Positions 27,318 through 35,072 of a stretch of DNA of 64,000 nucleotides are shown piece by piece; position 1 is the first letter of the stretch, and each line of letters starts with the position of its first letter. The stretch is from Conyzicola nivalis_A. Its GTDB lineage: Bacteria; Actinomycetota; Actinomycetes; Actinomycetales; Microbacteriaceae. Where the stretch lies: contig NZ_JBEPSJ010000001.1 in the NCBI RefSeq assembly GCF_040548875.1, positions 496,001-560,000 on the forward strand, written 5' to 3'. A program made the position numbers and the translations under genes. The notes under the pieces are model-generated. The model worked only from the letters and a program-made list of their open reading frames with translations, was not told the DNA's origin and made no database searches.

Positions 27318-27713
27318 ATGGGCGAGGAACTGAAGACACTAAGGGTGCATGGCAGCGTCGCTGAGGCGACGGCTCGCCTCCGCGATCTGTTGCAGCGACG
27401 GGGCGTGGCAGTGCTCGCGAGCATCGATCACGCCGCAGGGGCGCGGGCGGCGGGCCTGGAGCTAGCCGATGAAGTCGTCGTGTTCTTCGGCGACCCGGCC
27501 GTGGGTACTGGGGTGATGCAGGACGATCCGAGAGCCGGAATCGATCTCCCGCTTCGGATGCTGGTCTGGGACGACAACGGTTCCACGTACATCAGCTACC
27601 GCGACCCGCACGTGCTCTCCGACCTGTTTGACCTCGACATCCATCGCGACGTGCCGGCGAAGCTGAGCGGCTTCATGGAACGGATTGCACACGATCTCTC
27701 GGCCGAGCAGTGA
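27318..27713 (+). CDS. DUF302-domain protein
   Basis: A 131-residue DUF302 protein. The family signature is clear: VVVFFGDPAVGTGVMQDDPRAG then DLPLRMLVWDD and a terminal YISYRDPHVLSD. The fold is known from structures but no biochemical function is established; members often sit beside redox or heavy-metal genes. GAGGAG precedes ATG 27318. The stop overlaps the GTG of the next gene by 4 nt (GTGA), so translation of the AlaRS-like gene would be coupled to it. Confidence 0.85.
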   Translation: MGEELKTLRVHGSVAEATARLRDLLQRRGVAVLASIDHAAGARAAGLELADEVVVFFGDPAVGTGVMQDDPRAGIDLPLRMLVWDDNGSTYISYRDPHVLSDLFDLDIHRDVPAKLSGFMERIAHDLSAEQ

Positions 27714-29134
27714 CCGCCATGGACGCCGACGACATTCGAGGAGCGTTCCTCGCCCTCATGGGGAGCACCGTGCACGAACGCATCCCCAGATCCAGTCTTG
27801 TCCCGACGGACCCAACTACCTTGTTCACCGGAAGCGGGATGCAGCAGCTGCTTCCCGTCCCGCTTGGTGAACCTGATCCGCGGGGCACCAGGCTCACCGA
27901 TAGCCAGCCCTGCTTTCGAGCCCAGGACATCGACGAGGTCGGAGACGGCAGACACACGACCTTCTTCGAGATGTTGGGAAACTGGAGCCTCGGCGACTAC
28001 TCCAAGCAGCACTAGATCAATACTTTCTTCCGGTTCCTCACCGACGTCGTCGGTCTCGACCCAGATCGCCTGTATGTCACTTGCTTCATCGGTGACCGTC
28101 ACCACAACGTCCCCCGAGACGACGAGGCCGCTCTGATTTGGCAGGCAGCATTCGCTTCACAGGGTATCGACGCGGGAATCGCGGAGATCGGTTGTGCGGC
28201 CGCGGGAGATGCCCGAGGAATCATGGGGAACGAACGCATCTTCTTCTACGATGCCGACGAGAATTGGTGGAGCCGCGGCGGGAATCTGTCGTCGACTCCC
28301 ATCGGCGACCCGTGTGGACCCGACAGCGAAGTCTTCTACGACTTCGGCCCGCATCATCACGATCCGAGCTACGGACTTGCCCATCCGGCGAGCGACGGAG
28401 GCCGGTTCCTCGAGATCGGGAATCAGGTCTTCATGCAGTATCGACGTGATGAGGACGGTACTTTCTCTCCGCTGAAGCGGCGAATCGTGGATTTCGGCGG
28501 CGGGCTGGAACGCATCGCCGCCGCCGCCCTGGGCGTACCCGACGTATACGCGGTCAGCGTGCTCGCACCATTGCTCGAGGTCGTGGAAGTGCTGTCCGGT
28601 ACCGCCTACGCGGCTGCCCCCGGGCACATGCGCGTGATTGTGGACCATGTGCGAGGAGCGTACTTCTTGGCGGTTGACGGCGTGATACCCGCGAACAAAG
28701 AGCGAGGCTACGTGATGCGACGGTTGATTCGTCGATCCATCACAACGGCGAGAACAATCGGGCTACAAGAGGAGTTCTTCGCGCCCCTCGTCGCGGAACT
28801 GGGTTCCATTTACGCGCGGGCGTATCCGGAAACAGTGGAGCGAGGCGGCGAGATTCTCGCGACTCTGCTCCGCGAGGAGAAGGCGTTCCGCCGGACCCTC
28901 GACGGCGGCCTGCGCGCACTCACACAGTTTGAGGGCAGAACGCTCACCGGGGCCGACATCTTCATGCTCTCCGACACCTTCGGGTTTCCCCAAGAGATCA
29001 CCATCGAGGAATCGGAAAAGTTGAACATTGCAGTATCGAAAGACTGGGAGCTCGTCTACCGGCGCGCATTGCAGGAACAGCGCGAACGTTCACGGGCCTC
29101 GTCAAAGCTCGGCGCTGACAGCGTGCCGCAATAG
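27710..29134 (+). pseudogene. Short alanyl-tRNA synthetase paralogue, broken by an in-frame TAG
   Basis: The whole 474-codon frame reads as the catalytic half of alanyl-tRNA synthetase: an N-terminal TGSGMQQLLP motif, class II motif 2 (HTTFFEMLGNWSLGDY), motif 3 (DFGGGLERIAAA) and the helical tRNA-recognition part (NKERGYVMRRLIRRS). It lacks the editing and C-Ala domains, as do other stand-alone AlaRS-related proteins of actinobacteria, so it is a paralogue and not the housekeeping enzyme. A single TAG at 28013-28015, right after motif 2 (GDYSKQH), interrupts it; the frame on both sides is otherwise intact and unshifted. It is either a recent pseudogene or depends on readthrough. A restart at ATG 28223 would lack motif 2. 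Confidence 0.85.
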
Positions 29135-29149
29135 CGCCAATTCACTGTC

Positions 29150-30124
29150 CTACCGCCGAACCTTCACGGCGGCCGGGGAGAAACGTCCTCGATATTTGGA
29201 CGGCGGGATTGCGAGGTGCAGCAGAAAGGCCCGCCTCAACGTCTCGGAACTGCCGAATCCCGAAGCCTCTGCGGCTTCGGTAACACTTCGCCCGTCATCG
29301 AGCAGCTGTTTTGCCCTGTTCAGGCGGGTGACCTCGACGTACTTTCCAGGGGTCATTCCCAACTCTTCTTGGAACAGACGAGAGAGGTGGCGAGGGCTCA
29401 CCCGGGCTATCCCCGCGAGGACACTGGTCGAATACTCGGCGGCAGGATCGGCTCTCACGACGTCGATGACGGTGCGGAGCAGCGATGCACGCGGCACCTG
29501 CTCGACCGTCGCCCCGGAGAACTGCGACTGTCCGCCGTCTCGCTGCAGGTAGACGACCAGCGAGCGTGCCACGGTTCTCGCGAGCTCCACCCCTTCGTCC
29601 TCCTCGAGGAGAGCCAGCGCGAGATCGATTCCCGCAGTCACGCCAGCCGACGAATACGTACTGTCGTCCTTCACGAAGATCGCATCAGGTTCCACCCGAA
29701 TGCCGGGGTAGCGAAGGGCCAACTCTGCGGCATGCTGCCAGTGCGTGGTCGCTCGTTTTCCCTCGAGCAGCCCGGCCGCTGCCAAGACGAATGCACCCGT
29801 GCAGATCGACCCCGTTCGAGTCGCCCGCTGCGACAAATCGAACGCACCGGACGCCAGACTGTCCGAGACGGGACCAGCGGGGAAGACTTCACCTCCGGCG
29901 ACGAGAACGGTGTCGAAGCTTCCCGCGTCTGAAGCGGCGAGGTCGACAGGGAGGGTCAGGCCCATTGACGTACGCACGTCGCGACCGTCGATCGAAACCA
30001 TGCTGATCCGGTAGTCGCCCCCAAAAGTGTTTGCTTCTGCGAATACTTCAGCAGGCCCGGCAAAATCGAGGAGCTTCATCCCGTCGAAGACGAGGATTCC
30101 GACCGTGTGTGGAGACGGAGTCAC
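29150..30124 (-). CDS. GlxA-type transcriptional regulator, copy 2
   Basis: A 324-residue DJ-1/PfpI-AraC regulator clearly paralogous to the one at 23922-24902: both share long identical runs such as VGILVFDGMKLLD, SICTGAFVLAAAGLL, STYSSAGVTAGIDLALALLE and LAIPPSKYRGRFSP. The domain order is the same, DJ-1 domain then two HTHs (SPRHLSRLF and SVTEAAEASGFGSSETLRRAF). It reads toward the AlaRS-like pseudogene, leaving only 15 bp. GTG 30124 has AAGGGA six bases upstream. Most differences are spread evenly, so the duplication is not recent. Confidence 0.9.
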   Translation of the reverse strand: MTPSPHTVGILVFDGMKLLDFAGPAEVFAEANTFGGDYRISMVSIDGRDVRTSMGLTLPVDLAASDAGSFDTVLVAGGEVFPAGPVSDSLASGAFDLSQRATRTGSICTGAFVLAAAGLLEGKRATTHWQHAAELALRYPGIRVEPDAIFVKDDSTYSSAGVTAGIDLALALLEEDEGVELARTVARSLVVYLQRDGGQSQFSGATVEQVPRASLLRTVIDVVRADPAAEYSTSVLAGIARVSPRHLSRLFQEELGMTPGKYVEVTRLNRAKQLLDDGRSVTEAAEASGFGSSETLRRAFLLHLAIPPSKYRGRFSPAAVKVRR

Positions 30125-30414
30125 GCGACATCCCTTCGATACCTCGTCGCTGTCGGGGCATCGGCTTCAGCCGCGTCGGCTGCGCGATGAGGGAAAGTAA
30201 AACACATTCGAGCGCACGGGGAGTTATATGTGAACAACGTGAGGGCTCGGAAGGCGTCGAGGCTTAACCTGCTTTACGCGAATCAGGCTGTCAAGGAGCC
30301 TCGCCACTTGAGTTTTCCGTCCGGTGCTTCGGGAGGCTGACGGTATCGCTCACGGTCTTTCCAAGGCCATCATTTCCCATCTACTTCATCTCTATTTGAC
30401 CAAAACGAAGGGCT

Positions 30415-30557
30415 ACAATCGGAGACAGCGAACCGCCCGGTTCCCTGTAAACATAAGGGAATCCGAGGGTTTTCGGACACATTCGGCAACGACGAAAATT
30501 GGGCCTGAACCCTCCAGGGGGTGGCAGGTTCAAGTCCTGTCAGCCCGAGAGAATGTC
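30415..30557 (+). repeat. 143-bp direct repeat, copy A, with tRNA 3'-end-like tail
   Basis: Aligns with 36181-36323 with about 12 mismatches by eye. It contains a hairpin (GGTTCCCT...AGGGAATCC) and ends in a T-arm/acceptor-like sequence: GCAGG-TTCAAGT-CCTGT then CAGCCCG and A. No tRNA 5' half is present upstream. This is what an attachment site at a tRNA 3' end looks like, though the tRNA identity is not determinable. Confidence 0.75.
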
Positions 30558-30631
30558 TCGGAAACTCAAGTGTTGAAAGAACGACCGTCACAGACTCGAC
30601 ACGACCGCGTGCAATCGATGCCTAGGAAACT

Positions 30632-30947
30632 AGCGAGCGCAATGCTCGACCAAGCGCTGCTCGCGGGGGAGACGTGGACGAGATCCCTAGGGGCCGCTCC
30701 GCGGGGCTCCGCCGCGTCCGTTTGGCGGCGTCACGCGAGCACGGTCGCGGCGTACCGGGACCGTTATTACGTCGTCGGCTCAAGGACGCTCGGGCAGCCG
30801 GCTCAGTCGACAGCGCAGCGCCAAGACGAGCGCCGTGCGCTCGCTGCGCTCGGCGCAGCTCAGCGGCTGGCTTACGGAAGCCATGTGGATGCCGCGACGC
30901 ATAGAGCTGCTGCACCGAGTCTTCCGCCGATGATCCATCGACTCTGA
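30632..30947 (+). pseudogene. traA 3' fragment
   Basis: Encodes only the last ~105 residues of a TraA relaxase nearly identical to the C-terminus of the gene at 16428-19910 (shared SAMLDQALLAGE and RLAYGSHVDAATHRAAAP). No start, relaxase or helicase domain remains. Codon differences from copy 1 are scattered, so this is a diverged remnant of a related element and not a very recent duplication. Confidence 0.85.
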
Positions 30948-31159
30948 CCGTTGACCTAAGTACTTAGCCGAAACCGATCTTCGGCGGTTAGGACGTTCCG
31001 TGCTGTGCCGGACACGTACGGGTTAGACGACCGCAATCGACCGAACGGACAGAATGCCAATGTCGACCGACAACCTCCTGCCAGCCGCCGATCAACACTC
31101 GACGGTGTCCGTCGACATCACCCATATACTCGTCGCGATGCTGGAGGGAAGTTTCGAAT
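30632..31159 (+). repeat. 528-bp duplicated block, copy 2
   Basis: Counterpart of 19595-20122. On its left it breaks abruptly, 74 bp after repeat copy A; on its right it runs into the 5' end of a transporter gene. Copies 1 and 2 therefore retain opposite flanks of the same ancestral segment. Confidence 0.9.
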
Positions 31160-31161
31160 GA
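31054..31161 (+). CDS. Small ORF coupled to a transporter remnant
   Basis: A 35-codon frame (begins MPMSTDNLLPAADQ, ends LVAMLEGSFE) whose TGA overlaps the ATG of the following transporter fragment (ATGA, 31158-31161). The same frame exists at 20018 but is shifted there by a one-base deletion. The C-terminal half (VDITHILVAMLEG) could be a short amphipathic helix. It may be a leader peptide or a small protein; function unknown. Conservation between the two diverged copies up to the indel gives weak support for coding. Confidence 0.35.
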   Translation: MPMSTDNLLPAADQHSTVSVDITHILVAMLEGSFE

Positions 31162-31237
31162 TGCTCAACCGCACCCAGCCTCCGCCCTATCACTTCCCCG
31201 TCGGAGCGAAATTTTCGCGTCGACTCTGGGCATCGTC
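31158..31237 (+). pseudogene. TehA/SLAC1-type transporter, 5' remnant
   Basis: Encodes about 17 residues resembling the N-terminus of TehA/SLAC1 transporters (RTQPPPYHFPVGAKF); a frameshift then separates it from a continuing STLGIVM-like segment that runs into the start of the next gene. It is the complementary end of the fragment found at 20123-20530. Too short to be sure on its own; the call depends on the paired layout. Confidence 0.45.
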
Positions 31238-31858
31238 ATGACGTCCCCGGGAGAGAGGCTGCACGAGACGCTACTCGAGCCGGTCAGCCCCGCCGTGCAC
31301 CAGGCGCTGATGAGCGCATCGGCCGAGGCCGAGGCGCAGGCCGGGGGTGGGCGAAGCGGCCTGCACTTCCGCCGCATAAGCGGTAGGGCGCTGGGCATCA
31401 TCGCCGGAGTCACCCTCTCCGGTGCAGTGATCGCAGCTGCAGCAGTCCCGTTCGCCCTGGACGTGCTCTTCCCGCCCCCCGTATCGACGTCGTTCACGTT
31501 CGAATCAGGGACCGTCTGCGACGTCGACATCAAGGTCACCCCCGACTTCGCGACCAGCGACAGTCCGGAGGCGGCGATGGACGTCGCCCAGAGATTCATC
31601 AGCACTCTCGACGTCTCCGCGCTGCCGATCCAGCGCGCGCTCGACCACCCGTCCGGCGAACGTTCCGCCTCGCTCGAAGCGGACAAAGCTGCGAGCGATG
31701 CCGGGGAGGCGGCCGGACTTCCGGACGTGGTGGCGAGTCCGTATGCGGCGGAATCGTCCGCGGTCTCCGACACGGTGGTCACTGCGATCTGGGCGGAACT
31801 GGCTGACAAAGGCATGCAGGGCGGCGTCTCGATCGAGTCGAGGATCTCGTGCAAGTAG
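31238..31858 (+). CDS. Single-pass membrane protein next to an ECF sigma factor
   Basis: A 206-residue protein with a ~55-residue charged N-terminal cytoplasmic part, one transmembrane helix (IIAGVTLSGAVIAAAAVPFAL, ~residues 54-75) and an Ala/Ser-rich external domain. I recognise no family. It ends inside the start of the sigma-factor gene (10-nt overlap), so the two are translated together; that layout suggests a sigma-regulating membrane partner, but no anti-sigma zinc-binding HxxxCxxC motif is visible. The N-terminal Met lies at the junction with the transporter remnant and has no good ribosome site, so the true start may be downstream. Confidence 0.6.
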   Translation: MTSPGERLHETLLEPVSPAVHQALMSASAEAEAQAGGGRSGLHFRRISGRALGIIAGVTLSGAVIAAAAVPFALDVLFPPPVSTSFTFESGTVCDVDIKVTPDFATSDSPEAAMDVAQRFISTLDVSALPIQRALDHPSGERSASLEADKAASDAGEAAGLPDVVASPYAAESSAVSDTVVTAIWAELADKGMQGGVSIESRISCK

Positions 31859-32391
31859 AGCTGCGTGATCGCATCAGCGCCCTCGCGGAGACGAACATCG
31901 ACGACCTGTTCTCCTACTTCGCACGCCGCGTCCTCCCACGCGACGAGGCGGCGGACCTCGTCGGGGAGACGATGCTCGTCGTCTGGAGGCGGGCAGGCGA
32001 CGCACCGGCCGACGATCTCAAGGCCCGGATGTGGATGTTCGGCATCGCCCGACGGGTGCTGATGAACCACGAGCGAGGCCGCCGGCGACGAATCGCGCTC
32101 ACCGCCCGGATCCGCGACGAGATCGTGAGCGGCATGACCTCGCCGGACCCCGACGACAGATCAGACGACATTCGAGCTGCCATACGCCGCCTGCCGCCGA
32201 AGCAGAGGGAGGTCATTCTTCTCGTCTACGGAGAGGGCTTCACTCTCGCCGAGACCGGCAAGATCATGAGCACGTCTGCCTCTAGCACGCGGTCTCGGCA
32301 CTCGTACGCCCTTAGCGCTCTCCGTTCCCACCTGAACGAAGTAGACGGCCTCGGTCCATTGCTCGCGTCCGCGACGGCCTGGGAGGGATAG
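31849..32391 (+). CDS. ECF-type RNA polymerase sigma factor
   Basis: A 180-residue sigma-70-like factor. Region 2 spans about residues 10-75 (DLFSYFARRVLPRDEAADLVGETMLVVWRRAG, then ARMWMFGIARRVLMNHERG) and region 4 about 105-165 (IRRLPPKQREVILLVYGEGFTLAETGKIM). The GTG start has GAGGA five bases upstream and overlaps the preceding membrane-protein gene. Region 4's recognition helix ends SASSTRSRHSYA, with Thr/Arg where many ECFs have VKSRL. Target promoters are not deducible. Confidence 0.9.
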   Translation: MQVELRDRISALAETNIDDLFSYFARRVLPRDEAADLVGETMLVVWRRAGDAPADDLKARMWMFGIARRVLMNHERGRRRRIALTARIRDEIVSGMTSPDPDDRSDDIRAAIRRLPPKQREVILLVYGEGFTLAETGKIMSTSASSTRSRHSYALSALRSHLNEVDGLGPLLASATAWEG

Positions 32392-32395
32392 CGTC

Positions 32396-32866
32396 TTGCT
32401 CGAACCGTCGATGACCAATCCCGGCCCTTATCTGGCGCTCTCGTCAGAGGTGACCTGGCCATTCGTCGCCCTACTCGGCGCGATACTCGCCGTGCCGCTC
32501 ACTAGTATCGCTGTCCTGATGCTCATCGCCGGGCGGTCGATGCGACCACGGGCGATCGTCGCTGCCGGGTTAGCCCTGATTGTGGGTGGGGTGAGCGGTG
32601 CGGGCCTGCTTAAAGCTGACTCGGAATTTGCGGCAGAGCAATCACGGCATCACAACGTCTACATCGAAAACGTCCAGTCTTGGATGAAGACGTCGTACCG
32701 TCTCACGGCCATGACTGAAGAGGTAGAAAAACTCCTCGAACCCGCCGGCCCGTTTCTTCGAGTCGACGGCTCGTCGGGGCAGATCGGAATTCGAACAGAT
32801 GCGACGGGACGACGCCTTGTCGTTGTAGACGAGGCCTTAGTCGAGCTGCCGGCGGAGAACGATTGA
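32396..32866 (+). CDS. Two-helix membrane protein of unknown function
   Basis: A 156-residue protein with two hydrophobic helices (about residues 20-45 and 52-72) followed by an ~80-residue domain (AEQSRHHNVYIENVQSWMKTSY and a terminal beta-rich GRRLVVVDEALVELP). I recognise no family. TTG 32396 with GGAGGG seven bases upstream is taken as start; ATG 32411 is an alternative. Begins 4 bp after the sigma-factor stop, so it is probably co-transcribed. Confidence 0.6.
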   Translation: MLEPSMTNPGPYLALSSEVTWPFVALLGAILAVPLTSIAVLMLIAGRSMRPRAIVAAGLALIVGGVSGAGLLKADSEFAAEQSRHHNVYIENVQSWMKTSYRLTAMTEEVEKLLEPAGPFLRVDGSSGQIGIRTDATGRRLVVVDEALVELPAEND

Positions 32867-33034
32867 GGCCTGGTATGAGCTGTCGGGTGCATGGGACGTT
32901 TATCTTCTCGACCTGCCGGACACCGCGGTGCTTGACTATAGCTCAGAACGTGGTTAGCTCATCGAAAGCCCGCATGAACTCGCCTTCCCGACCCGGGCCC
33001 GCTCAACAGAGGAACTTGTTATGGCAGGAAGAAG

Positions 33035-33556
33035 GTGACCACTCGCAGGCTATTCGCGGCCGCAGTCGTCCTGGGGGTCGCCCTTTCTCTCTGCGGTTGC
33101 TCATCGCAACAGGACGCCGACGGGAACGCCGCAGTGCTCTCCCGAGTCGAAAGAGCCCACGACCGACTACACGGATTTCTCTCCTCTTCGACGACGACGC
33201 CGGAAACGGATCTACTCGCGGAAATCGAAGGAAAACTGGAAGAAGACATCCGCGATGTAACGGCACGTGAGTACGCAGACTACGGCGGTGCGAGGCAGGG
33301 CCTATTCGACTTCGAACAGAGCGAACACGAGGTGCGGGCGAAGTTCTTGCTACTCACGGGGATAACGTCGGGAGGATTCAGCAGCCAGGTAGTCGAGTAC
33401 TACACGTGCATAGATTTGCGGGGCGAGCGCACAACACGCGAGCACGCCGTCGAAGTGATCAGCACTCCCTGCCCTTCACGCCTCGTCAAAATTTTTGGGC
33501 TGGATCGGGCCACCTTCGTCGACCCGTCACAACTCGACCTGGAAAAGATCACGTGA
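33035..33556 (+). CDS. Lipoprotein of unknown function
   Basis: A 173-residue secreted lipoprotein: basic n-region, hydrophobic core and lipobox SLCGC with Cys22 as the lipidated residue. The mature part is acidic and mostly helical (RVERAHDRLHGFLSSS) with a later beta-rich stretch containing two Cys (YYTCIDLRGE and STPCPSR) that could form a disulfide. No family recognised. GTG 33035 follows AGGAA. Its TGA overlaps the GTG of the following lipoprotein gene (GTGA), so the two lipoproteins are coupled. Confidence 0.65.
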   Translation: MTTRRLFAAAVVLGVALSLCGCSSQQDADGNAAVLSRVERAHDRLHGFLSSSTTTPETDLLAEIEGKLEEDIRDVTAREYADYGGARQGLFDFEQSEHEVRAKFLLLTGITSGGFSSQVVEYYTCIDLRGERTTREHAVEVISTPCPSRLVKIFGLDRATFVDPSQLDLEKIT

Positions 33557-34245
33557 GTCGACGGGTTGATTCCGCCCCGCGTTCGGGAAATCTTTTTCCT
33601 ACCGGTTCTAGCCGGACCGCGCGGTTGATCGCAGTTTCGGTCTGCGTTGCAGCATCGGTGCTGCTGTCTGCCTGCACTACGCCTGAACCACACCCCGGTC
33701 CGCACGGGGGTCGGCCGAGTGCGTCCAGCTCGGTGCCACCCGCGGACGTCCCGTCCGACACACCTCAAGGGACAGACACCGCCTCGACGCCGAATTCGAC
33801 CTCATCCGGCCAATTCGTATCACAGGCAGCCGTGACCTCTGGTACGGCAACCCTGGTTGAAAACCCGGACCAGTCCATAAGCCTCACCCTTACCGACTTT
33901 TCCACGGAAGATCGTCCGGACATCCGGATGTATTTGAACTCCGACCCTGTGGTTCTGGACGTCGACGGCTTCTTCAAGGTGATCGACGGACCGTCCTCGA
34001 CTGGGCACCTAGAAATAGGCCACCTGAGCTCCGCCATTGGAGACCAGACGTACGATCTCACGTCGTCACGTCGATCGTTGCGGTCGACCCTGAGCCTCAC
34101 TCTCTACGACTACGACGCCAGAGAAGCCCTCGGTTCAGTAAATATCGGTCCAATCGGCCAGCCCTTCACCGTCGCGACCGACGAGTCGAGCTTCAGGGCG
34201 CCAACGAAATCGAGCGAAGAGGCGGGGTATTCGAAGCCTCGATAG
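33553..34245 (+). CDS. DM13-domain lipoprotein
   Basis: A 230-residue lipoprotein with lipobox LLSAC (Cys41), a Pro/Ser/Thr-rich linker (~residues 45-90) and a DM13-type domain: SGTATLVENPDQSISLTLTDF, then RPDIRMYLNS, LEIGHLSSAIGDQTYDL and a closing SLTLYDYDAREALGSVNI. DM13 domains are proposed to be redox or electron-transfer modules; the usual conserved Cys is not obvious here. GTG 33553 is chosen because it overlaps the previous stop by 4 nt; the frame's upstream extension lies inside the previous gene. Confidence 0.7.
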   Translation: MSRRVDSAPRSGNLFPTGSSRTARLIAVSVCVAASVLLSACTTPEPHPGPHGGRPSASSSVPPADVPSDTPQGTDTASTPNSTSSGQFVSQAAVTSGTATLVENPDQSISLTLTDFSTEDRPDIRMYLNSDPVVLDVDGFFKVIDGPSSTGHLEIGHLSSAIGDQTYDLTSSRRSLRSTLSLTLYDYDAREALGSVNIGPIGQPFTVATDESSFRAPTKSSEEAGYSKPR

Positions 34246-34697
34246 AGGATGCTTTCGTACCCGATCCGGCCAGCATGGCAATGATTGCCCGAACTGTCGA
34301 AGCGCGACTGAACGGGCCCGACGATGCGAGAATCGGGCTGCTCGCAACTTGATCGAAACCGGTGATCGAAAGTCTGCTCGAAATCAAACCGGTATCGAGC
34401 AGGTTCAATCGGCAGGTGGTTTTGGAACCGTTTTCGACCGGCGGTTCCAAGCCGCGCCGGGTGCTCGCGGTCATGCCCTGAAGAGACCGGCTAACGGGCA
34501 CTCCACGCCGCCGAACTCCACTTTGTATGGTGCTCCTTAAGTGGCTCCCGTGTCTCGCAACCTAACCGTGTCCCAGCCCATGGGAGGCGAGTTACAAGCA
34601 GGCGGTCACTCTCTCGCTGCAACGTTCGCTCAGGCGAAGAGCCGCAGAGGCGTCAGCAGAGGGCTTTGCGTCCTACCATCCTATTCCAGCACTAGCT
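34246..34697. other. Gene-poor region before the PadR gene
   Basis: About 450 bp with no frame resembling a known protein on either strand. Short frames exist but have neither consistent codon bias nor good ribosome sites. The region has lower GC than its flanks and may be decayed sequence within the accessory segment. Confidence 0.5.
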
Positions 34698-34718
34698 ATA
34701 TTCCGGACGCCGGAGTAT
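34698..34718. promoter_or_regulatory. Probable PadR operator
   Basis: ATATTCCGG (34698-34706) and CCGGAGTAT (34710-34718) form a nine-base inverted repeat with one mismatch and a 3-bp spacer, ending 9 bp before the PadR ATG. It overlaps the only plausible Shine-Dalgarno (GGAG, 34712-34715), so binding here would block translation initiation or transcription: a likely autoregulatory site. Confidence 0.5.
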
Positions 34719-34727
34719 GGTCGGCGT

Positions 34728-35072
34728 ATGCAAACAGAAATGCGGGAACCGACCTTTTGGGTCCTCACCGTTTTAGCGGCAGGACGCAACCACGGATACG
34801 CACTGATAGCCGGCGCGAGGGAACTCTCAGACGGGCGCGTGCAGCTCAAAGTGGCCACACTTTATGCCGCATTGGAGCGGCTGAGTGGGGAGGGCCTCGT
34901 CATGGTCGATGGTGATGAGGTGGTCGACGGACGGCTGCGGCGCTACTTCCGAATCACAAATGCCGGTATCACCGCCCTGACGTTCGAGGTCAACCGACTC
35001 GAAATGAATGCCCGACAAGCCCGAACGCGTTTGCAGGCCCTTTCAGGCGTCACCGGGTTGGGAATCGCATGA
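34728..35072 (+). CDS. PadR-family transcriptional regulator
   Basis: A compact 114-residue PadR protein with the winged helix at residues ~8-80 (EPTFWVLTVLAAGRNHGYALIAGARELSDGRVQLKVATLYAALERL, read as separate helices) followed by a short dimerisation helix. Its TGA overlaps the ATG of the membrane protein gene (ATGA, 35069-35072), the standard arrangement in which a PadR repressor controls the membrane protein it is translated with. Ligand unknown; PadR-s2-type regulators often respond to membrane or antimicrobial stress. Confidence 0.88.
   Translation: MQTEMREPTFWVLTVLAAGRNHGYALIAGARELSDGRVQLKVATLYAALERLSGEGLVMVDGDEVVDGRLRRYFRITNAGITALTFEVNRLEMNARQARTRLQALSGVTGLGIA

Noticed and set aside
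30370..30591. Minus-strand frame containing a GLEPATPW-like peptide; similarly 36138-36380 with a DLNLRPLGG-like peptide
   Set aside because: These peptides are well-known artefacts of translating tRNA 3' ends in the antisense direction; they support the tRNA-like nature of the repeats but are not genes.
32867..32965. Possible frameshifted continuation of the two-helix membrane protein (frame reading EAWYELSGAWDVYLLDLP)
   Set aside because: It reads plausibly for about 30 codons but has no start and no upstream coding signal in that frame; insufficient evidence for a gene or for a frameshift.
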